A stretch of DNA of 52,445 nucleotides, taken from contig SKIF01000074.1 in NCBI GenBank assembly GCA_007116575.1, positions 1 to 52,445 on the forward strand, in the 5' to 3' direction. Below are positions 9,838 to 18,591 of this stretch, piece after piece (position 1 is the first letter of the stretch; every line of letters starts with the position of its first letter). The position numbers and the translations under genes are program-made. Under the pieces are notes generated by a model. The model saw only the letters and a program-made list of their open reading frames with translations, had not been told where the DNA came from and did no database searches. This DNA is from Paracoccaceae bacterium. GTDB lineage: Bacteria > Pseudomonadota > Alphaproteobacteria > Rhodobacterales > Rhodobacteraceae.

Positions 9838-10890
9838 TCAGATCGCGCGCGTCCGTGGCCTCGGCGCGTCCGTGCTGCGCCGGAAGACCGGGACCGGGTC
9901 CAGAATGATGCGCGTCGGGGTTTCGCGCTTCGAAATGCGCGCGAGAAGCATCTGCGCGACATTTTCACCAATCTCGCGCCGGGGCGGCACGATGGTCGAG
10001 AGATCAGCCACCCGCCCGGAGGTGAAATCCAGCCCGCCAAAGCCAATCATGCGCATCTGCTCGGGGATGGCGATCCCGCGCCGCTGTGCTTCCATGAAGG
10101 CCCCAAGGGCGAGGATGTCATTGGAAAACACTACCCCGTCTACTTCGGGCCGTCGTTCAAGCAGCCCTTCGAAGGCCACCGCGCCTGCTGATGCGCTTTG
10201 CGCATCGGCGACGGCTATTTCGGGCGCGGCAAGCCCGGTATGCGAATTCACCACATCGCGATAGCCCTGCGCACGCTGCGCTGCGCGGGCATCCTTGTCG
10301 AGTTGCGCGCCCAGAAAGGCAATCGCGCGGCAGCCGCGCTCGATCAGGTGGCGGGTCTGAAGCCGACCGACATCGGCATGCGAAAACCCCACCATCAGGT
10401 CGATGGGCTGCGGGCCGACCTCCCACATCTCGACCACGGGCACGCTGGAGCCTTCGAGCATCTGGCGGGTCGCGCGGCTGTGGCCCAGCCCGGTCAGCAC
10501 AATGCCCGAGGGGGACCAGGACAGGAAGGTGCGCACGAGTTCCTCTTCGCGCTCCGCGTCATAATTCGTGTGCCCGATCAAGATCTGATAGCCCTCTGCC
10601 ATCAGCGCCGACTGCAGCGCGCTGACGGTTTCGGCAAAGAAGCTGTTGACCAGCGAGGGCACGATCACGCCGACCACGCGCGTCGAGGCTGCCGCCAGTG
10701 CCCCGGCCATGCGGTTGGGCACATAGCGCAGCGCGTCGATGGCGCGCTGAATGCGAAGCCTGCGAGCCTCCGAGACGGCATCGGGTTCGCGCAGGAATAG
10801 CGACACAGTCGAGGGCGAGACGTCAGCGATCCGGGCGACATCGCTCATTGTCGTGCGCTGGGTCGAGCGGCGCTGGCGGTGCTCGGTCAT
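9838..10890 (-). CDS. LacI/GntR-type transcriptional regulator of the TRAP/sugar-acid module
   Basis: A 350-residue LacI-family repressor. The helix-turn-helix TMSDVARIADVSPSTVSLFL is followed by hinge YVPNRMAGALAAAST and an effector domain starting VVGVIVPSLVNSFFAETV, similar to gluconate-type GntR proteins. The ATG at 10890 has AAGGGAGA about seven bases upstream; the longer frame to 11001 has no such site. It is transcribed in the same direction as the TRAP genes and lies 287 bases beyond them, after a terminator-like hairpin, so it probably has its own promoter. It likely controls the divergent region at 14129-14393. Confidence 0.9.
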   Translation of the reverse strand: MTEHRQRRSTQRTTMSDVARIADVSPSTVSLFLREPDAVSEARRLRIQRAIDALRYVPNRMAGALAAASTRVVGVIVPSLVNSFFAETVSALQSALMAEGYQILIGHTNYDAEREEELVRTFLSWSPSGIVLTGLGHSRATRQMLEGSSVPVVEMWEVGPQPIDLMVGFSHADVGRLQTRHLIERGCRAIAFLGAQLDKDARAAQRAQGYRDVVNSHTGLAAPEIAVADAQSASAGAVAFEGLLERRPEVDGVVFSNDILALGAFMEAQRRGIAIPEQMRMIGFGGLDFTSGRVADLSTIVPPRREIGENVAQMLLARISKRETPTRIILDPVPVFRRSTDAPRPRTRAI

Positions 10891-11120
10891 GCGGCGGTCT
10901 CCCTTGCTGCGGGCGTTGCGACGGCACTTGCCCAGACGGCCATCGGCCGCAGGGCTTTCGGTGCGTACAGGCGCCCATGGCGCAGGTATGCGCAAACACA
11001 ACCTGCATCTGACGCGGTATCACGGCCAGCCCGTTTGCGAAAGACGCGGGCGAAGCGCTTGCGGTGCCTGTCTGTCACAGGCAGGGGTGTTGCAGATGGC
11101 CCAGGCCGAACAACGCAAGA

Positions 11121-11150
11121 GGTGCGGTCGGGTCGTGACCCAACCGCACC
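11121..11150 (-). terminator. Terminator hairpin after the TRAP operon
   Basis: GGTGCGGT-C-GGGTC-GT-GACCC-A-ACCGCACC forms a stem of thirteen pairs with one internal mismatch and a 2-base tip. It lies 27 bases beyond the stop of the TRAP binding-protein gene. On the minus strand a T-rich stretch follows, so it probably separates the TRAP operon from the regulator gene. Confidence 0.65.
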
Positions 11151-11177
11151 CCGGTTCTTGTTCATGCAGTTGTCAGA

Positions 11178-12260
11178 TCACTGCATCGCAGAGGCGCGGT
11201 CGCTGTCAACCTGCGCTTCCGCGCGCGCGACGGCGGCTTCAAATGCGGCAAGGAATTCTTCCCCTGCCGCGCCGAAGCTTTCCATATACCATTCACGCAC
11301 CGGCTCGGCATGGGCGCGGAACAGCTCCATCTCTTCCTCGCTGGGCGCGATGATCTCATTGCCTGCGTCCAGCCATTTCGCATAGGCGTCAAGTTCCTTG
11401 CGGGGCTGGATGCCGAATTGGATCGTGGACATCAGCGCACCGCCATCCAGAACCACGGCCTGCTGTTCGGGGGTCAGCGACTGGAAGGTGGTGTTGTCGA
11501 TGAACCACATCGAGGCCATATAGGCATGGCCGTCCAGCGTGATGTAGTTCAACTGCTCCTGGAAGTTCATGTTGGCGATGTCGCTGATCGAGTTCTTGGT
11601 GCCGTCAACAACGCCGGTCTGCAGCGCGGTATAGACTTCCAGCCACGGGATCGGCGTGGGCGAGCCACCCATCGAACGGACCAGACGCTGCTGGATTTCC
11701 GACTCGATGGTGCGGAAGCGCACGCCTGCCACATCTTCGGGTGTCCGGATCGGCTTGTCGCGCGAGGCGAAGTTGCGCCAGCCGCCGGTCTGGGTCATGG
11801 CCAGAAGCAGGATGTCGTTATTGGAGGATTCGAGGATCTTGCCGCGCATGAAATTGGTGAATTCCTGATCCTGCAGCACCAGTTGCGCCACGCGGTCCGA
11901 ACTCAGCGCATAGGGAATATCCATCCCCTGCACCGGCGGATAGATGGCCGAAGCACCGCCTGCGGTGGCGGTGTACATGTTCACCACGCCAGCGCGCATG
12001 GATTCAAAGCATTCATTCGCCGAGCCGCAAAGCTGCGCGCCGACAAAGATATTGACCGAGACCTCGCCACCCGTGCGTGCCTCGACGAAGTTCTTGAACA
12101 CGAGTGCGGCGTCATATTCCTGGTCATCCTCATTGGCCAGGAAGACGAGGTTCAACTCGGTCGCGTCCAGTGCCTGCGGGGCAAAGGCCCCCGCCAGCGC
12201 CACCGCGCCCGCCAGCAGCGCGGTGCGCGTGCCATTGAGGGTTTCTTTCAGGTCCAACAT
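11178..12260 (-). CDS. TRAP transporter periplasmic substrate-binding protein (DctP family)
   Basis: A 360-residue DctP-type solute receptor. Residues 1-32 are an export signal with a hydrophobic stretch (LLAGAVALAGAFA) and a probable cleavage after ALDA. The mature protein shows the DctP pattern: FVEARTGGEVSVNIFVGAQL early, then GVRFRTIESEIQQRLVRSMGGSPTPIPWLEVYTALQTGVVDG, whose arginine usually binds the ligand carboxylate (or another acidic group). The start at 12260 has GGGAGGAAA upstream. It is the distal gene of a dctQMP-type operon divergent from the catabolic genes, so the ligand is likely an acidic sugar derivative. Confidence 0.9.
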   Translation of the reverse strand: MLDLKETLNGTRTALLAGAVALAGAFAPQALDATELNLVFLANEDDQEYDAALVFKNFVEARTGGEVSVNIFVGAQLCGSANECFESMRAGVVNMYTATAGGASAIYPPVQGMDIPYALSSDRVAQLVLQDQEFTNFMRGKILESSNNDILLLAMTQTGGWRNFASRDKPIRTPEDVAGVRFRTIESEIQQRLVRSMGGSPTPIPWLEVYTALQTGVVDGTKNSISDIANMNFQEQLNYITLDGHAYMASMWFIDNTTFQSLTPEQQAVVLDGGALMSTIQFGIQPRKELDAYAKWLDAGNEIIAPSEEEMELFRAHAEPVREWYMESFGAAGEEFLAAFEAAVARAEAQVDSDRASAMQ

Positions 12261-12291
12261 CTTGGCTTTCCTCCCTTTTTGGATTGGTTCG

Positions 12292-13578
12292 TCAGACATA
12301 CCCGAGCCAGCGTGGCAACCACATGACCAGATCGGGAAACAGCACGAGGCTCACGACCACCGCGACCTCGAACAGGAAATAGGGGATCAGATCCCAGGAA
12401 ATCCGCTCGATCCGCTCACCCGAGATGCCAGAGACCACGAAGAGAACAAGCCCCAGTGGCGGTGTGATCAGCCCGATGATCAGCGTGATGCACATCACGA
12501 CGGCGAAATGGATCGGATGGATGCCCACACCGATCAGCACCGGCGCAAGGATCGGGGCCAGGATCAGGATTGCAGGCCCGGCATCCATGATCGTGCCGAT
12601 GGCGAGCAGAAACAGCACCACGACCAGAAACAGCATCAGCGGGTCGGTGGTGATGTTCAGGATAAAGCCCGAGACAAGCTGCGGCGTGCCCTTCAGGCTG
12701 ACCAGCGAAGCGAAGGACACCGCCGCGCCAACCAGCAGCAGAATGATCGCAGATTTCAGCGCCGCCTTGGAAAAGACCTCGATCAATTGCGTGAAGCTGA
12801 TCTCGCGGGTGATGAACACGCCCAGGATGAGCGCATAGAAGGCCGCGACCGCTGCCCCTTCGGTAGGTGTAAACACACCGCCCACGATGCCGCCGATCAG
12901 GATGATCGGGGTCAGAAGCGGCAGGAAGGCGGATTTGCCGGTCTCCCATGTCTCGGCCCAGCTTGCACGCTCGGCCGGTTCGGGAAAGCTGCGGAACCGC
13001 GCCACGATCGCGACCACGACCATCAGGCCGAAGCCGATGATCAGGCCGGGGATGATCGAGGCGGCGAACATGGCCGCGACCGAGACATTCATGATGAAGG
13101 CATAGAGGATCATCAGCCCCGAGGGCGGAATGATCGAGGCCAGCACCGCCGAGGCCGCCGTGATCGCGGCCGAAAAAGATTTCGTATAGCCTGCCTGATG
13201 CATGCCGGGGATCATCACGCCCCCCAGCGCCGAAGCATCGGCCACAGCCGAGCCGGACCCACCCGCCAGCATGATCGACGAGGATACCGACACTTGCCCC
13301 AGTCCGGCCTTGCGATGGGCGACAAAGGTTTCGGCAAAGCGGACGATCCGGCTGGTCACGCCGCCCGCGGTCATCAACTCGCCCGCGAGAATGAAGAAGG
13401 GCAGCGCCATCAGCGGAAAGCTGTCCATCCCCGCGAACAGCCGCTGGACCAGAAGGTTCAGGAAGCGCGGGTTGTTCTCGATGATCAGCGTCAGTCCGGG
13501 CGCGAGCAGCATCACAAAGACAATCGGCGTGCCGATGATCAGAAGCCCGAGGAAAATCCAGATATAGAGAAACGCCAT
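12292..13578 (-). CDS. TRAP transporter large permease (DctM family)
   Basis: A 428-residue, highly hydrophobic inner-membrane protein with about twelve helices, the TRAP large subunit. It opens MAFLYIWIFLGLLIIGTPIVF and contains the signature stretches PFFILAGELMTAGGV, SSSIMLAGGSGSAVADASALGGVMIP and the late LIIGLITPPLGLVLFV. The ATG at 13578 is used because the longer frame would extend into the dctQ end without a ribosome site. The gene begins 4 bases after dctQ. It carries out Na+-coupled import with DctQ and the receptor. Confidence 0.93.
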   Translation of the reverse strand: MAFLYIWIFLGLLIIGTPIVFVMLLAPGLTLIIENNPRFLNLLVQRLFAGMDSFPLMALPFFILAGELMTAGGVTSRIVRFAETFVAHRKAGLGQVSVSSSIMLAGGSGSAVADASALGGVMIPGMHQAGYTKSFSAAITAASAVLASIIPPSGLMILYAFIMNVSVAAMFAASIIPGLIIGFGLMVVVAIVARFRSFPEPAERASWAETWETGKSAFLPLLTPIILIGGIVGGVFTPTEGAAVAAFYALILGVFITREISFTQLIEVFSKAALKSAIILLLVGAAVSFASLVSLKGTPQLVSGFILNITTDPLMLFLVVVLFLLAIGTIMDAGPAILILAPILAPVLIGVGIHPIHFAVVMCITLIIGLITPPLGLVLFVVSGISGERIERISWDLIPYFLFEVAVVVSLVLFPDLVMWLPRWLGYV

Positions 13579-13582
13579 GATC

Positions 13583-14128
13583 TCAGCTCCCTGCGCCGGT
13601 GGATGAGCCGAAGACATTCACCTGATACCGGCCCGGATCGAAGAGATTGCCGATCAGCCGCAACAGCCGTTCCAGCGAGACCAGCGCGACCAGCGCAAAG
13701 CCGATGGGCATGATTGCGTAGACATACATCAGCGGCAGGCGCAGCGAGAGGGTGTAACTGGTCGCGGCGCGCGACATCAGCCCCCAGCCATACCAGATTG
13801 CTCCGCAGAGCAGCACGAAGACCGACAATTCGATCAGCAGGCCGACATAGCGCATGATCGGGCGGTGCTGAAGCGAGGCCACAAAAATATCAAGGCTGAC
13901 ATTCATCCCATAGCGATGGGCCGTCGGGAAATAGAGGAAGGCCATCCAGACCATCATGGTGCGCGACAGCTCTTCGGTCCAGCCGAAGCTGTCGCCCAGC
14001 ACATAGCGGTAGAAGACATGCACGATGACGATGCCGAGCATGCCGAACAGAAGCGCGGTTGCGGCATATCCCGCGACGCGTGTCAGCCATCGGTTCACGA
14101 CATCCAGCGCGCGGATGACTGCGTCCAT
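13583..14128 (-). CDS. TRAP transporter small permease (DctQ family)
   Basis: A 181-residue membrane protein with four predicted helices. The DctQ mark is the second-helix region YRYVLGDSFGWTEELSRTMMVWMAFL. The ATG at 14128 is preceded by AGGGAGGGGG, far better than the start of the longer frame (14278), which lies in the AT-rich promoter. It is the first gene of the leftward TRAP operon and faces the dehydratase gene across a 265-base control region. Confidence 0.9.
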   Translation of the reverse strand: MDAVIRALDVVNRWLTRVAGYAATALLFGMLGIVIVHVFYRYVLGDSFGWTEELSRTMMVWMAFLYFPTAHRYGMNVSLDIFVASLQHRPIMRYVGLLIELSVFVLLCGAIWYGWGLMSRAATSYTLSLRLPLMYVYAIMPIGFALVALVSLERLLRLIGNLFDPGRYQVNVFGSSTGAGS

Positions 14129-14393
14129 TCTGCCCCCTCCCTGGCATCGCCCTGCGATCCGGCCTCCACCAAATCGCAGCGCTGCGAAAAAGCTAACATG
14201 CGAGGCGCGCACTGTCAATTCTGGAGTTAATTCCGAAAAAATAAAGAAAAACAAAATATTAAATACTATTCGGCGCATAGGCCTCCGAGTCTTGCTGATT
14301 CAATATTTCTAATCTTGCAGCGATTGGAAATTACTGACACACTACCAGACGACAGGTTCCGGTATGCTCTTGCATGCCGCTGGGGAGGGAGTC
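14129..14393. promoter_or_regulatory. Divergent control region between TRAP and catabolic operons
   Basis: These 265 bases separate divergent starts. They hold a perfect 14-base palindrome TCGCAGCGCTGCGA at 14174-14187, a plausible LacI-family site, and an AT-rich block at about 14215-14280 typical of promoters in this GC-rich genome. The regulator encoded at 9838-10890 is the obvious candidate binder. No clear -35/-10 pair was assigned. Confidence 0.5.
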
Positions 14394-16115
14394 GTGTCGA
14401 GGCGAAGTCTTGCAGAATTACGCAGCCAGCGATGGTATGCCGCACAAGACATGCGTGGCTTCGCGCATCGTCAGCGCACGCAGCAGATGGGGCTGCGGCG
14501 CGAGGAGTTCATGGGCAAGCCCGTGATCGGGATCATCAACACCTGGTCGGACCTCAGCCCCTGCCACGCGCATCTGCGCGACCGCGCCGAGGCAGTGAAG
14601 CGCGCGGTCTGGGCGGCGGGCGGTTTTCCGGTGGAACTGCCCGCGCTCTCGCTGGGCGAGGTGATGGTCAAGCCCACCACCATGCTCTACCGTAATTTCC
14701 TGGCCATGGAATGCGAGGAACTCTTGCGCTCGCACCCGATTGACGGTGCGGTGCTGCTGGGCGGCTGCGACAAGACCACGCCGGGGCTGTTGATGGGCGC
14801 CATCTCGATGAATATCCCGGCGATCTTCTGCCCGGCAGGGCCGATGCTCAACGGGCGCTGGAGGGGCAGGACGGTCGGCGCAGGCACCCATACCCGCGCC
14901 TATTGGGACAAGCTGCGCTCGGGTGAGATCTCGCAAGACGACTGGATCGATCTGGAAAGCCGCATGACGCGCTCTTTCGGCACCTGCAACACGATGGGCA
15001 CTGCCTCGACCATGACCTCCATCGTCGACGCGATGGGGCTGACGCTGCCCGGCGCGTCCTCGGTTCCGGCGGCGGATTCGGGGCATGCGCGCATGGCCTC
15101 GGCCTGCGGGAGCCGCATCGTCGAGATGGTCTGGGAAAACCTGCGCCCCTCGGATGTGCTCAGCCCCGCATCCTTCGAGAATGGCGCGCGGGTGTTCATG
15201 GCACTGGGCGGCTCGACCAACGCGGCGGTGCATCTGGTGGCCTTGGCGCGGCGGGCCGGGGTCGATTTCGGCCTCACAGATCTGGACCGCGCAGCGGGCG
15301 AGGTGCCGGTGTTGGTCAATATCTTCCCGGCGGGCGATCGGCTGATGGAGGATTTCTATTTCGCGGGCGGTCTGCCTGCGCTTCTGGCGCGTCTGCGCGA
15401 CCATCTGGATCTGTCGGCCCGCACCGTCACCGGCACGCTGGCCGATATGCTGGAGGAGGCTGAATGCTTTGACGACAGCATGATCCGCCCGCTGAACAAC
15501 CCCGTGTCAAAGGCCGCCGCCATGGCCGTGCTGCGCGGCAATCTGGCCCCTGACGGTGCGGTCATCAAGCCGAGTGCGGCAAGCCCGCATCTGATGCAGC
15601 ACCGGGGTCGCGCGGTGGTGTTCGACACCCATGCCGATCTGGTCGCGCGTATCGATGACCCGGCCCTTGGCATCACGCCCGAGTCGGTGCTGGTGCTGCG
15701 CAATGCCGGCCCCAAGGGCGCGCCGGGCATGCCCGAATGGGGTGCGCTGCCGATCCCGAAATATCTGCTGGCGCAGGGCGTGCGCGACATGGTGCGCATC
15801 TCGGATGCACGGATGAGCGGCACGCATTACGGCACCTGCGTGTTGCATGTTGCGCCCGAAAGCGCAGTCGGCGGACCACTGGCGCTGGTGCGCGACGGCG
15901 ATGAGATTGCGCTGGATGTCGGCGCGAAGCGGTTGGAACTGCTGGTGCCCGAGGCCGTACTGGACGCCCGCCGCGCCGCCTGGACCCCGCCAAGCCCACG
16001 CAGCGCGCGCGGCTATACGGCGCTTTTCTGCGAGCATGTCACACAGGCCGACAAGGGCTGCGATTTCGAGATACTGCAAGGCGGGCCGGATGAGCCCGAG
16101 CCGGAAATCTTCTGA
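14394..16115 (+). CDS. IlvD/Edd-family sugar-acid dehydratase (6-sulfogluconate dehydratase candidate)
   Basis: A 573-residue dehydratase. Its three iron-sulfur ligands are visible: C57 (SDLSPCHAH), C125 (GGCDKTTPG) and C198 (FGTCNTMGTAST). The length and the HLRDRAEAVKRAV region suit the pentonate/hexonate branch (arabinonate-type) rather than valine biosynthesis. GTG at 14394 is chosen as the start for its GGGAGG site; an upstream ATG at 14364 lacks one. It removes water from an aldonate to give a 2-keto-3-deoxy acid for the aldolase encoded 9 bases later. The same family provides the 6-deoxy-6-sulfogluconate dehydratase of sulfo-ED. Confidence 0.88.
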   Translation: MSRRSLAELRSQRWYAAQDMRGFAHRQRTQQMGLRREEFMGKPVIGIINTWSDLSPCHAHLRDRAEAVKRAVWAAGGFPVELPALSLGEVMVKPTTMLYRNFLAMECEELLRSHPIDGAVLLGGCDKTTPGLLMGAISMNIPAIFCPAGPMLNGRWRGRTVGAGTHTRAYWDKLRSGEISQDDWIDLESRMTRSFGTCNTMGTASTMTSIVDAMGLTLPGASSVPAADSGHARMASACGSRIVEMVWENLRPSDVLSPASFENGARVFMALGGSTNAAVHLVALARRAGVDFGLTDLDRAAGEVPVLVNIFPAGDRLMEDFYFAGGLPALLARLRDHLDLSARTVTGTLADMLEEAECFDDSMIRPLNNPVSKAAAMAVLRGNLAPDGAVIKPSAASPHLMQHRGRAVVFDTHADLVARIDDPALGITPESVLVLRNAGPKGAPGMPEWGALPIPKYLLAQGVRDMVRISDARMSGTHYGTCVLHVAPESAVGGPLALVRDGDEIALDVGAKRLELLVPEAVLDARRAAWTPPSPRSARGYTALFCEHVTQADKGCDFEILQGGPDEPEPEIF

Positions 16116-16124
16116 AAGGACCAC

Positions 16125-16931
16125 ATGATGACGAGCGAGACCAATCGCTTCAAGCACTGGATGCAGGCGCGGGAGGGCGCCGTGCCTCTGGGCACATGGA
16201 TCATGTCCGCAAGTCCGATCATCGCCGAGGCGCTGGGCCATGCGGGTTATGACTGGATCCTTGTCGATATGGAGCATTCACCAATCGACCTCGCGCAGAC
16301 GACCGCGATCATGCAGGCGCTCTCTGGCACACCGTCCGAGGTGGTCGTGCGCGTGCCGTGGAACGACGCGGTCACGGTCAAGCGGGTGATGGACGCGGGC
16401 GCACGCTCGATCATGTTTCCCTTCATCCAGTCGGTCGAGGAAGCCCGCTCGGCCGTGGCGTCCACGTGCTACCCGCCGCAGGGCACGCGCGGCGTGGCCG
16501 CGATGCACCGCGCCAGCCGCTTCGGGACCGCGTCCGATTACCTCGCTCGCGCCAATGATCAGGTTGCGGTCATCCTGCAACTGGAGACCCCCGAGGCCGT
16601 GGCGCTTTTGCCCGAGATTGCCGCGCTCGACGGCGTGGATGCGATCTTCATCGGACCTGGAGATCTGTCGGGCGGCATGGGGCTACTGGGGCAGATCAAA
16701 CACCCCGATGTGCAGGCCGCGCTCGGCGACGCTGCCGAAGCTGCCCGCAAGGCGGGCATCGCCTGCGGGATTGTCGGCGCTGACCCGGCCACTGTGCGCG
16801 GCTATGTCGAGATGGGCTTCACTTACGTCGCCATAGCTTCGGATCTGGGGCTGTTGATGGGCGCGGCGACTGCCTCGATCCGCGATATCCGGGGGCAGGC
16901 CGCGCCCGAGGCGGCAGGCGGCGTGTATTGA
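16125..16931 (+). CDS. HpcH/HpaI-family class II aldolase for a 2-keto-3-deoxy acid
   Basis: A 268-residue TIM-barrel aldolase. Visible catalytic residues are the histidine in VDMEHSPID (H51), R76 in VVVRVPWN, the metal ligands E154 (LQLETPEA) and D180 (GPGDLS), and the glycine-rich GTRGVAAMHRASRFG loop. It cleaves a 2-keto-3-deoxy acid into pyruvate plus an aldehyde. In KDR or deoxyfuconate pathways the aldehyde is lactaldehyde; in sulfo-ED a family member releases 3-sulfolactaldehyde. AAAGGA precedes two tandem ATGs. It is encoded directly after the dehydratase, which gives its substrate class but not the C6 group. Confidence 0.88.
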   Translation: MMTSETNRFKHWMQAREGAVPLGTWIMSASPIIAEALGHAGYDWILVDMEHSPIDLAQTTAIMQALSGTPSEVVVRVPWNDAVTVKRVMDAGARSIMFPFIQSVEEARSAVASTCYPPQGTRGVAAMHRASRFGTASDYLARANDQVAVILQLETPEAVALLPEIAALDGVDAIFIGPGDLSGGMGLLGQIKHPDVQAALGDAAEAARKAGIACGIVGADPATVRGYVEMGFTYVAIASDLGLLMGAATASIRDIRGQAAPEAAGGVY

Positions 16932-16940
16932 GAGGCTGGC

Positions 16941-17807
16941 ATGGGCTTTGAGACCGCATATCCCGCGCAGGCCGCGCTTGGCGAATGCCCGCTCTGGTGC
17001 GGTGAGTCCCGGCGCCTGTGGTGGGTTGATATCGAGGCTCCCGCGATCCATTGCTTCGACCCTGCGACAGGCGCGAACACCACGCTGCCGATGGACGAGA
17101 ATGTCGGCTGTATCGCGCTGCGCGCGCAGGGCGGCTTCATCGCCGGGCTGCGTTCGGGGCTCTGGCTGCTGGACGATCAGGGCCGCAAGGAAAAGCTGAT
17201 CGCCAACCCACAGCCCGACACCACAATCAGCCGCTTCAATGATGGCCGCGCCGACCCTTGGGGCCGGTTCTGGGCAGGCACGATCCACGAGCCCCGCGAC
17301 CGCCCGGCCGCCATGCTCTGCCGGGTGGACCCGGATCTGAGTTGCACGCGCGTCGCGGGCGATATCAAGGTCTCGAACGGGGTGGCCTTTTCGCCCGACC
17401 GGGCGTGGATGTATCATTCCGACACGCCCGAACATGTGATCTACCGATACCCGCTGGACGCAGAGGGCAGCCCTGGCCCGTGCGAGGTCTTTCACCGATT
17501 TCCCTTCGGCAATGGTCGCCCCGATGGTGCCGCCGTTGATGCCAAGGGCTTCTACTGGTCGGCGCTCTATGAGGGCGGGCGCGTGGTGCGGCTTTCGCCC
17601 GCAGGCGAGATCGTGGCGGAATTCCCGGTGCCCGCGCGCTGCCCGACAATGTGCGCCTTTGGCGGGCCGGATCTGCACACGCTCTATGTCACCTCCGCGC
17701 GGCACGGGCGTCCGGCAGAGGAATTGGCAGACTGGCCCGCATCGGGCAATCTCTTTGCGATGCGGGTCGATGTGCCGGGCCTGCCCGAGCCGAGATTTCA
17801 GGGGTAG
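16941..17807 (+). CDS. SMP-30/gluconolactonase-family lactonase
   Basis: A 288-residue six-bladed beta-propeller. Metal-site residues of the family can be seen: the glutamate in LGECPLW (E15), the asparagine in SRFNDGRADP, the asparagine in VSNGVAFS and the aspartate in RPDGAAVD. Together they hydrolyse an aldonolactone. It follows the aldolase gene by 9 bases and is followed without a gap by the SDR gene. The logical role is opening the lactone that the SDR makes from a sugar. The set SDR, lactonase, dehydratase, aldolase is therefore complete. Confidence 0.88.
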   Translation: MGFETAYPAQAALGECPLWCGESRRLWWVDIEAPAIHCFDPATGANTTLPMDENVGCIALRAQGGFIAGLRSGLWLLDDQGRKEKLIANPQPDTTISRFNDGRADPWGRFWAGTIHEPRDRPAAMLCRVDPDLSCTRVAGDIKVSNGVAFSPDRAWMYHSDTPEHVIYRYPLDAEGSPGPCEVFHRFPFGNGRPDGAAVDAKGFYWSALYEGGRVVRLSPAGEIVAEFPVPARCPTMCAFGGPDLHTLYVTSARHGRPAEELADWPASGNLFAMRVDVPGLPEPRFQG

Positions 17808-18566
17808 ATGATGACCGAGCTTGCGCATTACCCTTCGCTGTCGGGGGCTTCGGTGCTGGTGACGGGCGGGGCCACCGGCCTTGGTGCCGATGTCGTGCGC
17901 GCGATGCGCGCGCAGGGCGCGCAGGTGGGCCTGCTCGATCTCGACGCCGAGGCAGGCGCGGCGCTGGCCAGTGAGACCGGCGCGCATTTCCGCCACGCCG
18001 ATATGCGCGATCTGGACGCCCTGCCGCAGGTCATCGCGGAACTGGCAGAGGCGACGGGCCCGTTCACTGTGCTGGTGAACAATGCCGCGCGCGATGACCG
18101 CCATGATTTCGCAGACCTCACCCCGGATTACTGGCGCGACTGCCTCGCGACCAACCTCTCGCACCATGTCTTTGCCGCGCAGGCCGTGGCGCCGGGCATG
18201 GCCGAGGCAGGGGGCGGGAGCATCATCAACATGGGCTCGATCAGCTGGATGCGCGGGCGGCCCGGCATGCTGGGCTATACCACCGCCAAGGCTGCGATTC
18301 ATGGGCTGACCCGCACGCTGGCGCAGGAGCTGGGGTCGCTGGGCATCCGTGTCAATTCGGTCGTGCCCGGCGCGGTCCTGACCGAGCGGCAGGCGAAACT
18401 CTGGCTCACGCCCGAAAAGAATGCCGAATTTCTGGCACTGCAGGCGCTCAAGTTCCGGCTTGAGCCCAAACATGTCACGCCCATGGTGCTGTTTCTCGCC
18501 TCAAGCGCGAGCGCAGGCTGCACCGGGCAGGATTTCATCGTCGATGCCGGGCTGACCCTGAACTGA
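17808..18566 (+). CDS. SDR-family sugar 1-dehydrogenase (candidate sulfoquinovose/aldose dehydrogenase)
   Basis: A 252-residue classical SDR. The cofactor motif is TGGATGLG, followed by VNNAARDD, the serine in NMGSISWM, the YTTAK catalytic pair and the C-terminal GQDFIVDAGL. The WMRGRPGMLGYTTAKAAIHGLTRTLA segment is like aldose 1-dehydrogenases for xylose, arabinose, galactose and rhamnose. The first ATG directly abuts the lactonase stop codon. It should oxidise the sugar at C1 to the lactone, the first step of the module. Sulfoquinovose dehydrogenase of sulfo-ED belongs to the same family, so sequence alone does not settle the substrate. Confidence 0.85.
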   Translation: MMTELAHYPSLSGASVLVTGGATGLGADVVRAMRAQGAQVGLLDLDAEAGAALASETGAHFRHADMRDLDALPQVIAELAEATGPFTVLVNNAARDDRHDFADLTPDYWRDCLATNLSHHVFAAQAVAPGMAEAGGGSIINMGSISWMRGRPGMLGYTTAKAAIHGLTRTLAQELGSLGIRVNSVVPGAVLTERQAKLWLTPEKNAEFLALQALKFRLEPKHVTPMVLFLASSASAGCTGQDFIVDAGLTLN

Positions 18567-18591
18567 CCCGGCGCAGGAAAGGATAGAGGGG

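Noticed and set aside
11944-13713. 589-codon open frame on the + strand
   Set aside because: It is the shadow of the TRAP receptor and large permease genes; the product is a low-complexity run of histidine, aspartate and arginine.
14394-16115. IlvD for branched-chain amino acids
   Set aside because: The neighbours are a lactonase, an aldolase and a sugar dehydrogenase, and the sequence suits the sugar-acid branch of the family.
16683-18473. 596-codon open frame on the - strand
   Set aside because: It is antisense to the aldolase, lactonase and SDR genes, which have full family motifs; its translation is arginine/histidine-rich with no recognisable domain.
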